64,000 nt of DNA from Perkinsela sp. pyNocScin1 (lineage: Eukaryota; Euglenozoa; Kinetoplastea; Prokinetoplastida; Perkinselidae). Below the pieces are notes generated by a model. It was not told the origin of the DNA. It saw nothing but the letters and a program-made list of their open reading frames with translations, and did no database searches. The position numbers and the translations under genes were made by a program. Below, in pieces: positions 16,949 through 25,965 of the stretch. Numbering within the stretch: position 1 is the stretch's first letter; each line of letters opens with the position of its first letter. The stretch is taken from contig CAXHTR010000008.1 of assembly GCA_964019655.1 (NCBI GenBank), forward strand, positions 1,178,001 to 1,242,000, in the 5' to 3' direction.

Positions 16949-18301
16949 ATGTGGGGCTCAAAGAACAGACAAGCCTCTGTGGGGCTCATCGGCTGCCGCG
17001 ATGTCGCTGGGCCGCTGCTACTCATGACAGCGTGCCCCATCGCGACTATTCTCTTCGCCATCTTCCTCGGCTCCAGTGTTGACGGCAACACAGTCGGTGC
17101 AACGCTCAGCAGCTTAGCAAAGGGTACATTCATCGTCGGTCGCGCTGCGTGCTTCTGGAAGCCAGCTACGGCGCTCATCGTCTTCAGCCTTCTCAACCTC
17201 ATTCTGCTCAAGTGCTTACCGCCAGTCGAGAAAATCAAGGGCCCAGTGACCCCAGGTGGCCAGGCCCCCCTCTACGTCGACAACGGCATCCAGGCGCTCT
17301 TTGTGAATCTTTTCCTCTTTGTGTTCTTCAGCGACGCGGGCTACGTCCCGCTCTACGGCATCGATATCTGGATGCGCTACCTGCCAGAGCTCTTTATGCT
17401 GACCAACGTCTTCAGCTTCGCGCTCTGCTTTTGGATCTACCAGCACAACCAGACGCACCGGACAAAGGACTTCAGCACGCGTGGCAACGCCATCACTGAC
17501 TTTTACGTCGGCAACGAGCTCCATCCGACCTTTCTGGGTGACATCGACATCAAGCAGTTCACCAACTGCCGCTTTGGCATGATGCTCTGGCCGATCTTTG
17601 TGGTGAGCGCCATGGGCTGCGAGTTCCGCCGCAACGGCGGCGTGTCGAACGCCGCGATGGTCGCCTACGGCCTGCAGCTCGCCTACCTCGTCAAGTTTTT
17701 CGTGTGGGAGAAGGGCTACTTCTTCACGCTCGACATGATGCACGACCGCGCTGGTTTCTATCTATGCTGGGGCTGCATCAACTGGGTCCCCTGCGTCTAC
17801 GCGCTCATTTCGACGTTCCACGGCGTCACGTGGCACATGGCGGACATCGCACAGCCCACAGCCATCGGGCTCTTTGTTTTTGGCCTATGTGCGCTCGCCG
17901 CGAACTACCACTCCGACCTCCAGCGCAAGCAGTTCCGCGAGGCGGGCGACGCTGTGTTCTACATCTGGGGGCACATCGCGACGTACATTACCGCCACCTA
18001 CGCGACAGAGGACGGCAAGAAGCGCCAGAGCAAGCTCCTCACGAGCGGCTACTGGGGCATGAGCCGCCACTTCAACTACCTCGCCGAGCTCGCGTTCTCG
18101 TACACCGTCGGGGCCACTGCTGGCTGCATCGGCTACGGGGCGCCAGGGCTCCTCGTCGGCCTCTTCTACCCGGTGTTCCTCACCATTCTCTTGGTTGACC
18201 GCTGCTACCGCGACGAGGCGCGGTGCCTGAGCAAGTACGGCAAGTTCTGGGAGGAGTACTGCAGCCAAGTCCGCTACCGCCTCATTCCCGGCCTGTTCTA
18301 A
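16949..18301 (+). CDS. DHCR7: Delta7-sterol reductase (DHCR7/DWF5-like)
   Basis: Multi-pass ER enzyme of the ERG4/ERG24 family that reduces the C7-C8 double bond of sterols with NADPH. I start at ATG 16949 (MWGSKNRQ); the frame upstream uses non-ATG codons. Eight or nine hydrophobic helices are visible. Signatures in the C-terminal half are FTLDMMHDRAGFYLCWGC, SKLLTSGYWGMSRHFNY and the end DRCYRDEARCLSKYGKFWEEY...VRYRLIPGLF. This is closer to DHCR7 (RLLPGIF end, HDHFGWYLGWG) than to C14 reductase or ERG4. At 450 residues it is slightly short of human DHCR7 (475). It implies sterols of the 7,8-saturated type, or modification of host- or diet-derived sterol. Confidence 0.9.
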   Translation: MWGSKNRQASVGLIGCRDVAGPLLLMTACPIATILFAIFLGSSVDGNTVGATLSSLAKGTFIVGRAACFWKPATALIVFSLLNLILLKCLPPVEKIKGPVTPGGQAPLYVDNGIQALFVNLFLFVFFSDAGYVPLYGIDIWMRYLPELFMLTNVFSFALCFWIYQHNQTHRTKDFSTRGNAITDFYVGNELHPTFLGDIDIKQFTNCRFGMMLWPIFVVSAMGCEFRRNGGVSNAAMVAYGLQLAYLVKFFVWEKGYFFTLDMMHDRAGFYLCWGCINWVPCVYALISTFHGVTWHMADIAQPTAIGLFVFGLCALAANYHSDLQRKQFREAGDAVFYIWGHIATYITATYATEDGKKRQSKLLTSGYWGMSRHFNYLAELAFSYTVGATAGCIGYGAPGLLVGLFYPVFLTILLVDRCYRDEARCLSKYGKFWEEYCSQVRYRLIPGLF

Positions 18302-18394
18302 TTTGAGTATTTGTGTAATTTGCTGAAACGATTTATTTGAAAATCAGGCTTTTGGCGTCGATTTTCTCTCTTTTCAGCTGCTTTCGACATAGAG

Positions 18395-19858
18395 ATGGGC
18401 AAGAAGCTGAAACGCGCGAGCGCAAAGGCCAAGGTGCAGGAGTCGAGCTCCGAGTTCGAGACGGCGTCGGACTCCGAGAACATCCCCGAGTTCAAGTCGC
18501 CCCGGCGCACGGACGCCGCCAAGGACAAGCGCCGGCACGCCGAGGTGGAGCAGCACGACGTGTACGACGTCCGCCAAAACGCCAGCGGCGAGACGATGAT
18601 GTACGACCCCGCGGCCTACGCGATGCTCCACGACCTGACTGTCGAGTGGCCCTCCCTGAGCTTCGACTGGCTGCGCGCCGACTACGTGCCCGTCTCGTAC
18701 CCGCTCGAGGCGTACATGGCCATCGGCACGCAGTCCACGAGCGGCAAGGCGAATTACCTCCGAACAATGAAAATCGAAAACCTCCACCGCACCTACGAGT
18801 TCGACGACGAGGAGGACGCGGACAACGCCTGGCGCAAGAGCGAGTGGGTTGGCGACCAGCTCGACGAGAAGAGCGACGACGGCGACTTTGACCTGGACGC
18901 CGAGCTCGGCCTCAAGGAGCCCGCCGTCGAGAACCTGGGCCACCTCGAGATCAAGTCCGGGTCGCTCAACCGCATCCGTGCGAGCCCGCACAACGCGCTC
19001 ATCGCCGTCTGGGCCTCCAGCGCGCTGCACATCTGCGAGAGTCTCTCTGAAAAAAAGTACGAGCTTCGGGAGGTTTTCAGCATGAGCGGCGGCAGGTCAG
19101 ACGGCTGGGCGCTGCACTGGAGCCCTTTGGCGACCTCGAGCCAGTCCCTCGTGGCCGGCAACTCGGACGGCACGCTCATGCTTTTTTCCGACGCAGCAGC
19201 GAAGGACAGCGCGCGGAAGACCAAAGTTGCGTACTCCGTCGAGGATCTACAGTTCTCGCCCACTGAGGAAAATGTTTTCATTGCCGGCGGGAGTAACGGC
19301 CAGCTCGAGGTGTTCGACACGCGCGATGCGCTCCGCGCGCAGATCAGCTGGAACGCCTCGCCAGACGCCAAGTCGGACGTCAACGCCATCGCGTGGAACC
19401 CAGTGGCCTCGAGCGCGCAGTTCGTGGCCACAGGCCAGGACAGCGGCACGCTCAAGGTCTGGGATTTGCGGAATCTCTCATCCGACCCGGCGGGGGCGGT
19501 CGTGAAGCAGATCACGGGCTACCATACGTCGCCCATCAACGCCATCCAGTGGTGCCCGGGCAACGAGTCCGTGTGCATCGCGTGCAGCGACGCGGAGGCG
19601 TCCATCTACGACTTCTCGGTGGAGCGCGACTTCCAGGAGGAGCGCAAGATGAACCCGGGCGCGAAGGGCCAGTCGAGCACGTGGCTCGAGGAGCTCCAGC
19701 GGCGCATCCCGACAGAAGTGCTTTTTGAGCATGGCGGCCTGCGCTACGCGAAGGACATTCGCTTCCACCCGCAGATCGAGGGGTTTATCGGCGTGACGCA
19801 CTTTGACGGCTACCAGCTCTGGCGGCCGATCAACTGGAAGAGCTTATACAGCGAGTAA
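18395..19858 (+). CDS. GRWD1: GRWD1/Rrb1-like WD40 ribosome-biogenesis chaperone
   Basis: A 487-residue nuclear WD40 protein; in yeast Rrb1 is the dedicated chaperone for ribosomal protein L3. A basic, Ser/Glu-rich N-terminus leads into the CAF1C/H4-binding-type segment (YDPAAYAMLHDLTVEWPSLS, about 70-90), an inserted acidic region with DDEEDADNAW, and six to seven WD blades (for example NAIAWNPVASSAQFVATGQD, LKVWDLR). The end is the family's FIGVTHFDGYQLWRPINW. RBBP4-type histone chaperones are related, but the segment NYLRTMKIENLHRTYEFDDEE fits GRWD1. A canonical polypyrimidine-CAG lies 18 bp before the ATG. Confidence 0.88.
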   Translation: MGKKLKRASAKAKVQESSSEFETASDSENIPEFKSPRRTDAAKDKRRHAEVEQHDVYDVRQNASGETMMYDPAAYAMLHDLTVEWPSLSFDWLRADYVPVSYPLEAYMAIGTQSTSGKANYLRTMKIENLHRTYEFDDEEDADNAWRKSEWVGDQLDEKSDDGDFDLDAELGLKEPAVENLGHLEIKSGSLNRIRASPHNALIAVWASSALHICESLSEKKYELREVFSMSGGRSDGWALHWSPLATSSQSLVAGNSDGTLMLFSDAAAKDSARKTKVAYSVEDLQFSPTEENVFIAGGSNGQLEVFDTRDALRAQISWNASPDAKSDVNAIAWNPVASSAQFVATGQDSGTLKVWDLRNLSSDPAGAVVKQITGYHTSPINAIQWCPGNESVCIACSDAEASIYDFSVERDFQEERKMNPGAKGQSSTWLEELQRRIPTEVLFEHGGLRYAKDIRFHPQIEGFIGVTHFDGYQLWRPINWKSLYSE

Positions 19859-19888
19859 ATCTTGCGACGAGTGATTCTACTCGTTGAA

Positions 19889-20719
19889 ATGTATTTTTCG
19901 AAATTTCGACGAAATTTCACTTTTCTCAAATTTGTGAAATGTAATTCGCAGCGAACTGAAAAAATGCATCGCCGAAAATTTTCAGAATTTATTTCGAAGC
20001 GATTTCTTCGAAATTGCTCGACAAAGCGACTCGAGCGTACTGCCCCACGGCCGCCTGCACCCTTCGTTGTCTTCCACAAGGAGCGCTCGTCCCTATTCGA
20101 GGTGATGGGGAAGAGCGTCACAGGCGAGAAAATCATCGCGCACGCACAGCTCCCGACGTACGAGAGTCGCCGCGCGAGCAACGGGGTGCCCCAGCCGGCG
20201 CTGTGGAGCGCCTGCGTCACGCGCGGGACGTTCTCGATGGACCTCACGTGCTCGACGCTCGAGCCGGGGACGCTCAGCATCGACGGCCTCGCCTTCTACA
20301 ACGACGCGAGCGAGTGCTGTGAGCACTCCCTGGAGGCCCACCGCAACCGCCGCTCGACCTACCAGGGCCCGCTATTCCACAACGGAAACCTCGCGAGCCT
20401 CGCGCTCGGCATCCCGGTCGCCGACACCATTCACCCGCACAGGCAGTCCGCGCGCAACTGGTACAACCCCTACCAGGGGACACTGACGAAGTATACCAAG
20501 TACGATCACATGCCCGTCCACACGATCGACCCGGAGCTGTACGAGGCGGCGGCGCAGTACGTACACGAGCTCGGGCTCACTGACGACTTTGCAATGTTCA
20601 TGAAGGCCTACCTCGACTTTCTCGTAGAAGTCGAGACAGAGCGCTGGTGCCGGGACATTCTAGAGATAACAGAAGTGAAAACACCAAAGAAGGAAGGAGC
20701 GAAGGAGGGTGAATTGTAA
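19889..20719 (+). CDS. MAM33/p32 (C1QBP) family mitochondrial matrix protein
   Basis: Acidic trimeric matrix proteins of this family support mitochondrial translation; the trypanosome p22 accessory factor of RNA editing also belongs here. Two starts are possible, 19889 (276 aa) and 19964 (251 aa). The second yields a clean basic presequence (MHRRKFSEFISKRFLRNCSTKRL). The core begins FVVFHKERSSLFEV, continues with beta strands (CSTLEPGTLSIDGLAFYND), a loop region, YQGPLF-like text, and the diagnostic C-terminal helix LYEAAAQYVHELGLTDDFAMFMKAYLDFLVEVETERW. The N-terminal coding region is AT-rich, the rest GC-rich. The family assignment rests mainly on the C-terminus. Confidence 0.8.
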   Translation: MYFSKFRRNFTFLKFVKCNSQRTEKMHRRKFSEFISKRFLRNCSTKRLERTAPRPPAPFVVFHKERSSLFEVMGKSVTGEKIIAHAQLPTYESRRASNGVPQPALWSACVTRGTFSMDLTCSTLEPGTLSIDGLAFYNDASECCEHSLEAHRNRRSTYQGPLFHNGNLASLALGIPVADTIHPHRQSARNWYNPYQGTLTKYTKYDHMPVHTIDPELYEAAAQYVHELGLTDDFAMFMKAYLDFLVEVETERWCRDILEITEVKTPKKEGAKEGEL

Positions 20720-21067
20720 GTAATTTCACGAGTCAAAAAGCTGTGGATTGGCCTACCGTAAGAGCGTTTTAGGCATTGGTTTCCCTCTCCAACAGGGAAG
20801 AAGTTTTATTGAGGTCTTGGCTTTCGATCTGCAAAAAGAGTGGCAAGTGATGGAAAAAGATAAAGTAGAGCGCGTCGATCGATAGTATAGATCAATTACG
20901 AGCTTCTGCTTCAGTGCCTGTGCAGAATGACTTTGGACACATAGGATAGGGGGACAAGTCATCTAAATATCAGCCAAATCACTAAAACCCTTCTCTCTTA
21001 GTAAACTTGGGCCCTATTCCCTCGATTTTCCTACGTATTTCCCATTTTATCAAATATAACAATCAAA
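20720..21067. other. Spacer before prohibitin
   Basis: About 350 bp of AT-rich sequence. No frame or RNA signature is supported. A pyrimidine-rich stretch (CCCTTCTCTC near 20991) lies about 70 bp before the next ATG. Confidence 0.45.
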
Positions 21068-22015
21068 ATGTCCCGACCACCAGCACCAGACTTCTCCAAG
21101 ATTTTGAATCAAGCGCTAGACACACTCCGCGGCTTCATGCCTGCGGGTGGCAGCAGAATGCCCTCGTACAGCGCGCCCAAGATGCCGCGCTTCCTCATGG
21201 GCTCCGGCGCAGCGGCGCTCGTCGTCGCTGGCGGTGCTTACACGCTCTACAACGGCATGTACTTCGTCCCCGGCGGCCACCGCGCCATCAAATTCAACGC
21301 CCTCTTCGGCCTCTACGACCGCACGTACGGCGAGGGCGCGCACATCGCCGTCCCGTACCTCGAGGTGCCCATCTTCTTCGACATCCGCGCGAAGCCCACA
21401 GAGGTCGTGACGGCGACTGGTAGCCGCGACCTGCAGATCATCAACGTCTCCGTGCGCGTGCTCTACCGCCCGAACCCCAGCAAGCTGCCGCAGCTGCACC
21501 GCCAGCTCGGCCCGCGCTACGCCGAGACGGCGCTCCCCTCTGTCATCAACGAGGTCATCAAGTCGGTCGTCGCGCAGTACAACGCGAGTGAGCTGCTCAC
21601 GAAGCGCCCAGAGGTCTCAAAGCAGATCGCGCAGGCGCTGACGCAGCGCTCGCAGAGTTTCTGCATTGACATCACCGACGTCGCCATCACGAACATGACC
21701 TTCGGCAAGGAGTACACGGCGGCCATCGAGAGCAAGCAGATCGCGCAGCAGATGGCCGAGCGCGCCAAGTTCCAGGTCGACCAGGCCCAGCAGGAGAAGC
21801 GGAGCATGATCGTGCTCGCCGAGGGAGAGGCGCAGTCCGCCAAAATGATCGGTGACGCCATCCGCTCCCAGCCGGGCTTCCTCGAGATGCGGCGCGTCGA
21901 GGCCGCGCGCATGATCGCACGCGCGATCGGCGCGATGCAGGGCACGAGCAAGGTCGTGTTTGACTCCGACACGCTGCTCATCAACAGCGCGCTTAACCCG
22001 GCCAAAAGCGAGTAG
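21068..22015 (+). CDS. PHB2: Prohibitin-2, mitochondrial inner membrane
   Basis: A 315-residue SPFH protein that forms ring complexes with PHB1 in the inner membrane. A short membrane anchor at about 42-60 (GSGAAALVVAGGAYTLYNGM) is preceded by a longer N-terminus than PHB1 has, which favours PHB2. The core contains GGHRAIKFNALFGL, EGAHIAVPYLEVPIFFDIR, RVLYRPNPSKLPQLH and a coiled coil AKFQVDQAQQEKRSMIVLAEGEAQSA. Highly biased codon use. It fits a functional mitochondrion, along with GCSH, MAM33 and the Tim22-like gene in this window. Confidence 0.97.
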   Translation: MSRPPAPDFSKILNQALDTLRGFMPAGGSRMPSYSAPKMPRFLMGSGAAALVVAGGAYTLYNGMYFVPGGHRAIKFNALFGLYDRTYGEGAHIAVPYLEVPIFFDIRAKPTEVVTATGSRDLQIINVSVRVLYRPNPSKLPQLHRQLGPRYAETALPSVINEVIKSVVAQYNASELLTKRPEVSKQIAQALTQRSQSFCIDITDVAITNMTFGKEYTAAIESKQIAQQMAERAKFQVDQAQQEKRSMIVLAEGEAQSAKMIGDAIRSQPGFLEMRRVEAARMIARAIGAMQGTSKVVFDSDTLLINSALNPAKSE

Positions 22016-22167
22016 GTGGGGAGAATGGAACCAGCGTGAATACTACTGAATACTGTTGCGATGATGTGATGATCACCGTTTGAAACATTAGTGCTAGGGT
22101 TAGTGGGGACTGGAGGGAATTCAATACGTTTGAATCATTAGATTTTCTTTACAATATCAGATGTTTG

Positions 22168-23025
22168 ATGGTATTCGAAGGAAAGAGCGATAGTGCGGCA
22201 ACTGTTCCTAGTGAGAAGGAAAGAAACTCTTCTTCCAAGAATATGGGTGATACCCTGAAAACCTTCAGCACAGCTTCTGAAAGGAAAAAATTAACTGATA
22301 AAGACACCCGGACGACCCCCTATGTTCCCAAGGAGAAGATCCCAAGAGAAGGTGCAGCCCAATATAGAGATCTCAGCATTCACGAGCGACTCCACGCCAA
22401 TAACCAGTGCAAAAAGCCGAGGGACACAAGCATCTGCGCCCATGACGCAAAGGCCATGTCACTCAAAGCCCGCAACGCGCTGCGCGAGACAAAGCAGCGC
22501 GGCATGCGCTTTGTGCCAGGTAGGCCACAGCCGGCAAAGGTGACTTATCCACTATATCCTGCCCCGCCGCAGCGCAGCCCTGCCTCTGCCCAGCTCCCGT
22601 CGACGCGCGTCAGGCACGTCAGCCACAAGGAGAACAAACCGCGCACCCGCCGCGCGCCGATGGAGTTCATGCAGGAGATGCTGCGACTGTCGCTCGGCAC
22701 TGGGGAAACATATGAAAATGTGCGAACCCCGGCAAAGCCCGTGCGCAAGAGCAGGCGCCCCGCCCTGACGTGTAATAGCCCGTGCCAAAGCTCCCCGGAG
22801 CGGTCCCCACCAGCCTCGCCGTGCAACGACTCCGAGGCTGGTGCCTCGCCCCAGCAGTCCTCGTGGGGCCTGCGCATGCTCATCCCCAAGCTCAAAATAC
22901 CGATGCAGTACATTAGCGACGTCATCACCACGGGCCGGCGCTCGGGGACGCCGCGCGCTGGCAAGACTGACTACATGGAGTACTTTGCGCACTACTCAAA
23001 GGACGAGAACGCAATTCATCACTGA
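22168..23025 (+). CDS. Hypothetical basic, Ser/Pro-rich protein, 285 aa
   Basis: ATG 22168 opens a frame with low-complexity, probably disordered sequence rich in Lys, Ser, Pro and Arg (RKKLTDKDTRTTPYVPKEK, SSPERSPPASPC). Several SP/TP pairs could be proline-directed phosphorylation sites. A KEN box (HKENKPRT, about 154-161) is visible, which in a cell-cycle protein could be an APC/C degron. A short hydrophobic-amphipathic patch (GLRMLIPKLKIPMQYI) lies near the C-terminus. No family is recognised. The KEN box and TP/SP richness make a cell-cycle-regulated nuclear protein, for instance a securin-like one, conceivable but unproven. Confidence 0.7.
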   Translation: MVFEGKSDSAATVPSEKERNSSSKNMGDTLKTFSTASERKKLTDKDTRTTPYVPKEKIPREGAAQYRDLSIHERLHANNQCKKPRDTSICAHDAKAMSLKARNALRETKQRGMRFVPGRPQPAKVTYPLYPAPPQRSPASAQLPSTRVRHVSHKENKPRTRRAPMEFMQEMLRLSLGTGETYENVRTPAKPVRKSRRPALTCNSPCQSSPERSPPASPCNDSEAGASPQQSSWGLRMLIPKLKIPMQYISDVITTGRRSGTPRAGKTDYMEYFAHYSKDENAIHH

Positions 23026-23153
23026 ATGCATCATCGTACCCTACCCATAGACCCAATATGTTTATTGACGGACTTTTCTCTCAATTTTTTAGTAAATGAA
23101 GCCTCAAGCACTCTATATTCTAGATTTCACATAAATTCCTATGATCCACACCG

Positions 23154-23660
23154 ATGCCTGACGCCAACCACCCGTGTAGTGTTCTCGCAGTGCTCTTCGG
23201 TCAGCTCGGCGTGACCTTCGCGCTCGTGCTCTCAACGCTCGGCGCCGCCTACGGCACGACCAAGTCCGGCGTCTCTGTCGCCCGCCTCGGCGTCCACAAG
23301 CCGCAGGCCATCATGCGCGGCTTCATTCCCATCATCATGGCGGGCATTCTTGGGATTTACGGCCTCATCGTCGCCGTCATCATCAGCAACAACGTCCCGA
23401 CCACCGGCTGCTACCCTGTGTTCACCGGGTTCATTCACATGTGCGCTGGCCTCGCGGCCGGTACGTGCGCGCTCGTCTCGGGCTACGCCATCGGTCGCAT
23501 AGGCGACGTCTGCGCGCGCGGGTTCATCAAGCAGGACGGCCTCTTCACTGGGATGATTCTCATGCTCATCTTTGCAGAAGCCATTGGGCTCTACGGCGTC
23601 ATCATCGCCCTTTTAATGAACAACAAGGCCAAAAACGTCACTATTGACTGCGCTGTGTAA
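23154..23660 (+). CDS. VMA3: V-ATPase proteolipid subunit c
   Basis: A 168-residue, four-helix c-ring subunit of the vacuolar proton pump. Helices run at about 9-32, 53-78, 92-115 and 130-154. The proton-binding Glu is E142 in MLIFAEAIGLYG. Conserved text includes GAAYGTTKSGV, KPQAIMRGFIPIIMAGILGIYG and QDGLFTGMILMLIF. Length and motifs match subunit c rather than the larger c'' form, which has an extra N-terminal helix. It acidifies vacuoles and endosomes. Confidence 0.97.
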   Translation: MPDANHPCSVLAVLFGQLGVTFALVLSTLGAAYGTTKSGVSVARLGVHKPQAIMRGFIPIIMAGILGIYGLIVAVIISNNVPTTGCYPVFTGFIHMCAGLAAGTCALVSGYAIGRIGDVCARGFIKQDGLFTGMILMLIFAEAIGLYGVIIALLMNNKAKNVTIDCAV

Positions 23661-23728
23661 ATTTTTTTCGAATTCTTTTTTAAAAGTGATTCTCTTCAAT
23701 TTCCCTTTACTCATCGCCCCTCGCACAA

Positions 23729-24373
23729 ATGCTCTTTCGCAAGTCCAAAAAAGCCCCTGCCGACATCGTGCTCGACGACCTGTTCAGCGCTGACTTTATC
23801 AAGGATCTGTCCCTCCAGTCCGTCGCAGCGCACGTCGCGAGCTTCCTGCGCTGCATTCCGGCCGAGCACATGGCCCGCGTCAAGGCCATCCGCCCGTGGA
23901 GCGTCTTCTTCGACACGGCCCACTTCAGCCTGCCGGGCTTCGCAGAGGCTTCCAAGAGGTTCGGGATCAACCTTATGTATTTTGCCTCGAACTACTTTGC
24001 GATATCCTTCCTCGTCGCGCTCTACCAGATCATCCGCCACCCGCTGCTCGTCGTCTCGATGCTCGGCTGCGCCTGCGCCGCAGCGGGCTACAAGCAGCTC
24101 AGCGCCGGCGGCCAGCGCTTCGTCCTCGGGGGCCAGACCATACCCGACAGCCGCGTCTACGGCTTTATCACTGGCACCTCTGTTTTTCTGTTTTGGATCA
24201 CTGGCGGGACCTCCGCTGTTTTTTGGATCGTGGCGCTCTGCTCAGTGCTCATCGGTGCGCACGGGACGCTCCGGGACGTCACAGACACCGAGTCGCGCCT
24301 GCGGCGCGAGAACGTGTCCTCTCACTGGGATGCGGTCGGTGGGGACAGTGATGACACTGATCCGTCGTACTAG
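23729..24373 (+). CDS. PRA1/Yip3 family Rab-acceptor membrane protein
   Basis: 214 residues. A soluble N-terminus is followed by the PRA1 signature: RPWSVFFDTAHFSLP (about 55-70), then RFGINLMYFASNYFAISFLVAL. Two hydrophobic hairpins (about 83-118 and 145-180) then occupy the membrane, and an acidic, hydrophilic tail (DSDDTDPSY) ends it. Family members act at the ER-Golgi and endosomes in Rab recycling. The ATG follows a 35-base pyrimidine-rich leader with no AG. No odd features. Confidence 0.88.
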   Translation: MLFRKSKKAPADIVLDDLFSADFIKDLSLQSVAAHVASFLRCIPAEHMARVKAIRPWSVFFDTAHFSLPGFAEASKRFGINLMYFASNYFAISFLVALYQIIRHPLLVVSMLGCACAAAGYKQLSAGGQRFVLGGQTIPDSRVYGFITGTSVFLFWITGGTSAVFWIVALCSVLIGAHGTLRDVTDTESRLRRENVSSHWDAVGGDSDDTDPSY

Positions 24374-24485
24374 ATAAGTCGGCAGCTGGCAATTGTACAA
24401 TGGGAAGATGGTACCAAGTCAATAGAAGTGACATTGTAGAGAATTTTTAAGTATAACTCCCTTTAGCCTTAAATTCTTCGAAGAA

Positions 24486-24932
24486 ATGAGCAGCGCAGCC
24501 AGCCTCCAGTTTTCAAAGTCCATGATCGTGTCCCGGTGGCCGTTCTGGTTCTACTCGCGTTGCCAGCGCTGCACAGGGATCCAGCGCGTCGGTGTCGGCT
24601 ACACCGCAGGCCCAGACGTGTGCACGTTCGATCCGGTGGAGCAGTGCCACTACCACCACCGGCTGCTCGACGCGCACGCGGGGGCTGTCGGCAGGGGCCG
24701 GAACACGTGGCACGTCAAAAAGTGCGATCACTGCAAAAAAATACACGGCGACTGGTCGTACCTGACGGACCACGAGTGGGTGCAGGCCAGCCTCGCGGCG
24801 AAGGACGGGGCCAAAGTGACTGGAAAGCCGACGAGCCACCAGGCGGAGGTGCGGAAGCTATCCAAGTCGCTTTATGCTATGCAGAAGGTTGTTAAGGACA
24901 AGGTAGAGAAAGGAAACGAAAAAAGTGGATAA
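24486..24932 (+). CDS. Hypothetical protein with two CxxC pairs, 148 aa
   Basis: Small protein with CQRC at 26-29 and CDHC at 80-83, separated by a His-rich stretch (CHYHHRLLDAH, about 54-64). It could therefore bind zinc as a ribbon-type domain. The C-terminus is basic and helical. The N-terminus (SLQFSKSMIVSRWPFWFYSR) could serve as a mitochondrial presequence. GC-biased codons support a real gene. I recognise no family. Confidence 0.65.
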   Translation: MSSAASLQFSKSMIVSRWPFWFYSRCQRCTGIQRVGVGYTAGPDVCTFDPVEQCHYHHRLLDAHAGAVGRGRNTWHVKKCDHCKKIHGDWSYLTDHEWVQASLAAKDGAKVTGKPTSHQAEVRKLSKSLYAMQKVVKDKVEKGNEKSG

Positions 24933-25096
24933 ACGTAGAAATTTCGTATTGTGAAGTGCTTGAGAAGAATTTGAAGCGAATTTCGAGTCAGAAGGGTGTT
25001 GTGAGTAGACTGCGTGTCATTATCATGCCAAATCATCGCAAAGTTAGTAATTCCTTCACATCTGCCTCCATTTTTGCCTTTCACACTCATGACATA

Positions 25097-25420
25097 ATGC
25101 ACTTTACCTTTCGGTTTATCACAAAGAGCCCAACAGAGGGGAAGAAGCCAGCACACGCGCCGATCACAGAGAAAGACTGGGCAGACTGCTCGATCTCCTA
25201 CGTCTGCGGGGAAATTCCAGATGCCGAGCAAACGTACGGCGGCCCAGCGAGCTACTCGAAGGAGATTCAGATCGTTTTCCGCGGCACGCGCTGGGTTGGC
25301 AGCTGCTCGCCAGCGATAGCCGCGGACCCCGCCAGCGCCGACCCGGCGAGTCACTTTGCCGTCGTTGACGAGGCTGGTGCGATGTGCAATGTCTCCACGA
25401 TCAAAATGTATCAGGTGTAG
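25097..25420 (+). CDS. Hypothetical protein, 107 aa
   Basis: I choose ATG 25097 (MHFTFRFITKSPTEGKK) because codon bias changes to GC-rich from there and a pyrimidine-rich leader precedes it; a longer frame upstream begins with non-ATG codons. The sequence is compact and soluble (DWADCSISYVCGEIPDAEQ; FRGTRWVGSCSPAIAADPA). The basic N-terminus could be a mitochondrial targeting signal. Family unknown. Confidence 0.55.
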   Translation: MHFTFRFITKSPTEGKKPAHAPITEKDWADCSISYVCGEIPDAEQTYGGPASYSKEIQIVFRGTRWVGSCSPAIAADPASADPASHFAVVDEAGAMCNVSTIKMYQV

Positions 25421-25500
25421 TGGGTCATGTGTTATTTTTTTAATAAAAAATCTGTTTGGCCTATTTTTAGAAGTATCTTCAATTCCCATTTTCCCAAAGA

Positions 25501-25965
25501 ATGATCCTCATCGACCAGCCGCCGGTTGAGCCGATGATCGAGGGCCTGACGTGGGCCCGCGAAACGACGCTCTCCGCTGGGGCTGCTGGCCTGGCTGGCG
25601 GCTACGTCATGGGCACGGCCTTCAGCTTCTTCCACGCGCTCCTCACCGCAGAGACCACCACGCAGTCTATGGGCATGCGCGACTTTTTTAAAACTTCACT
25701 CCGGACAGCCCACCGCAGCGGCTGCAACTTCGGCACGTTCGGTCTCTTCTTCGGTGCCGTCGAGGTCGCCCTCGAGAAGCGGCGGGGCCGCAAGGACATG
25801 TACAACCCGGGGACCTCCGGCGCGCTCATGGGCGGTTACTACGGCTGGCGCTCGTACCGCACGCCCGGGCTCGTGGGTGGCGTCGTCGGCGGTGCTGTGA
25901 TAACAATTCTGTTCGAGAAGATGATCTGCTACATGACGGGAGCGCCGCTATCTCCCATTTACTAG
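25501..25965 (+). CDS. TIM22: Tim17/Tim22/Tim23 family import channel protein, Tim22-like
   Basis: 154 residues with four weakly hydrophobic Gly-rich helices: AGAAGLAGGYVMGTAFSFF (about 27-45), CNFGTFGLFFGAVEVALEK (about 75-93), GALMGGYYGWRSY and GLVGGVVGGAVITILF. The segment FGTFGLFFGAVEVALEKRRGRKDMYN matches the PRAT signature G...F...E..ie..R...D..N. Size and the absence of an acidic Tim23 N-terminus suggest Tim22 or Tim17; the short hydrophilic start and MGxAF motif favour Tim22. It inserts carrier proteins into the mitochondrial inner membrane. Confidence 0.8.
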   Translation: MILIDQPPVEPMIEGLTWARETTLSAGAAGLAGGYVMGTAFSFFHALLTAETTTQSMGMRDFFKTSLRTAHRSGCNFGTFGLFFGAVEVALEKRRGRKDMYNPGTSGALMGGYYGWRSYRTPGLVGGVVGGAVITILFEKMICYMTGAPLSPIY

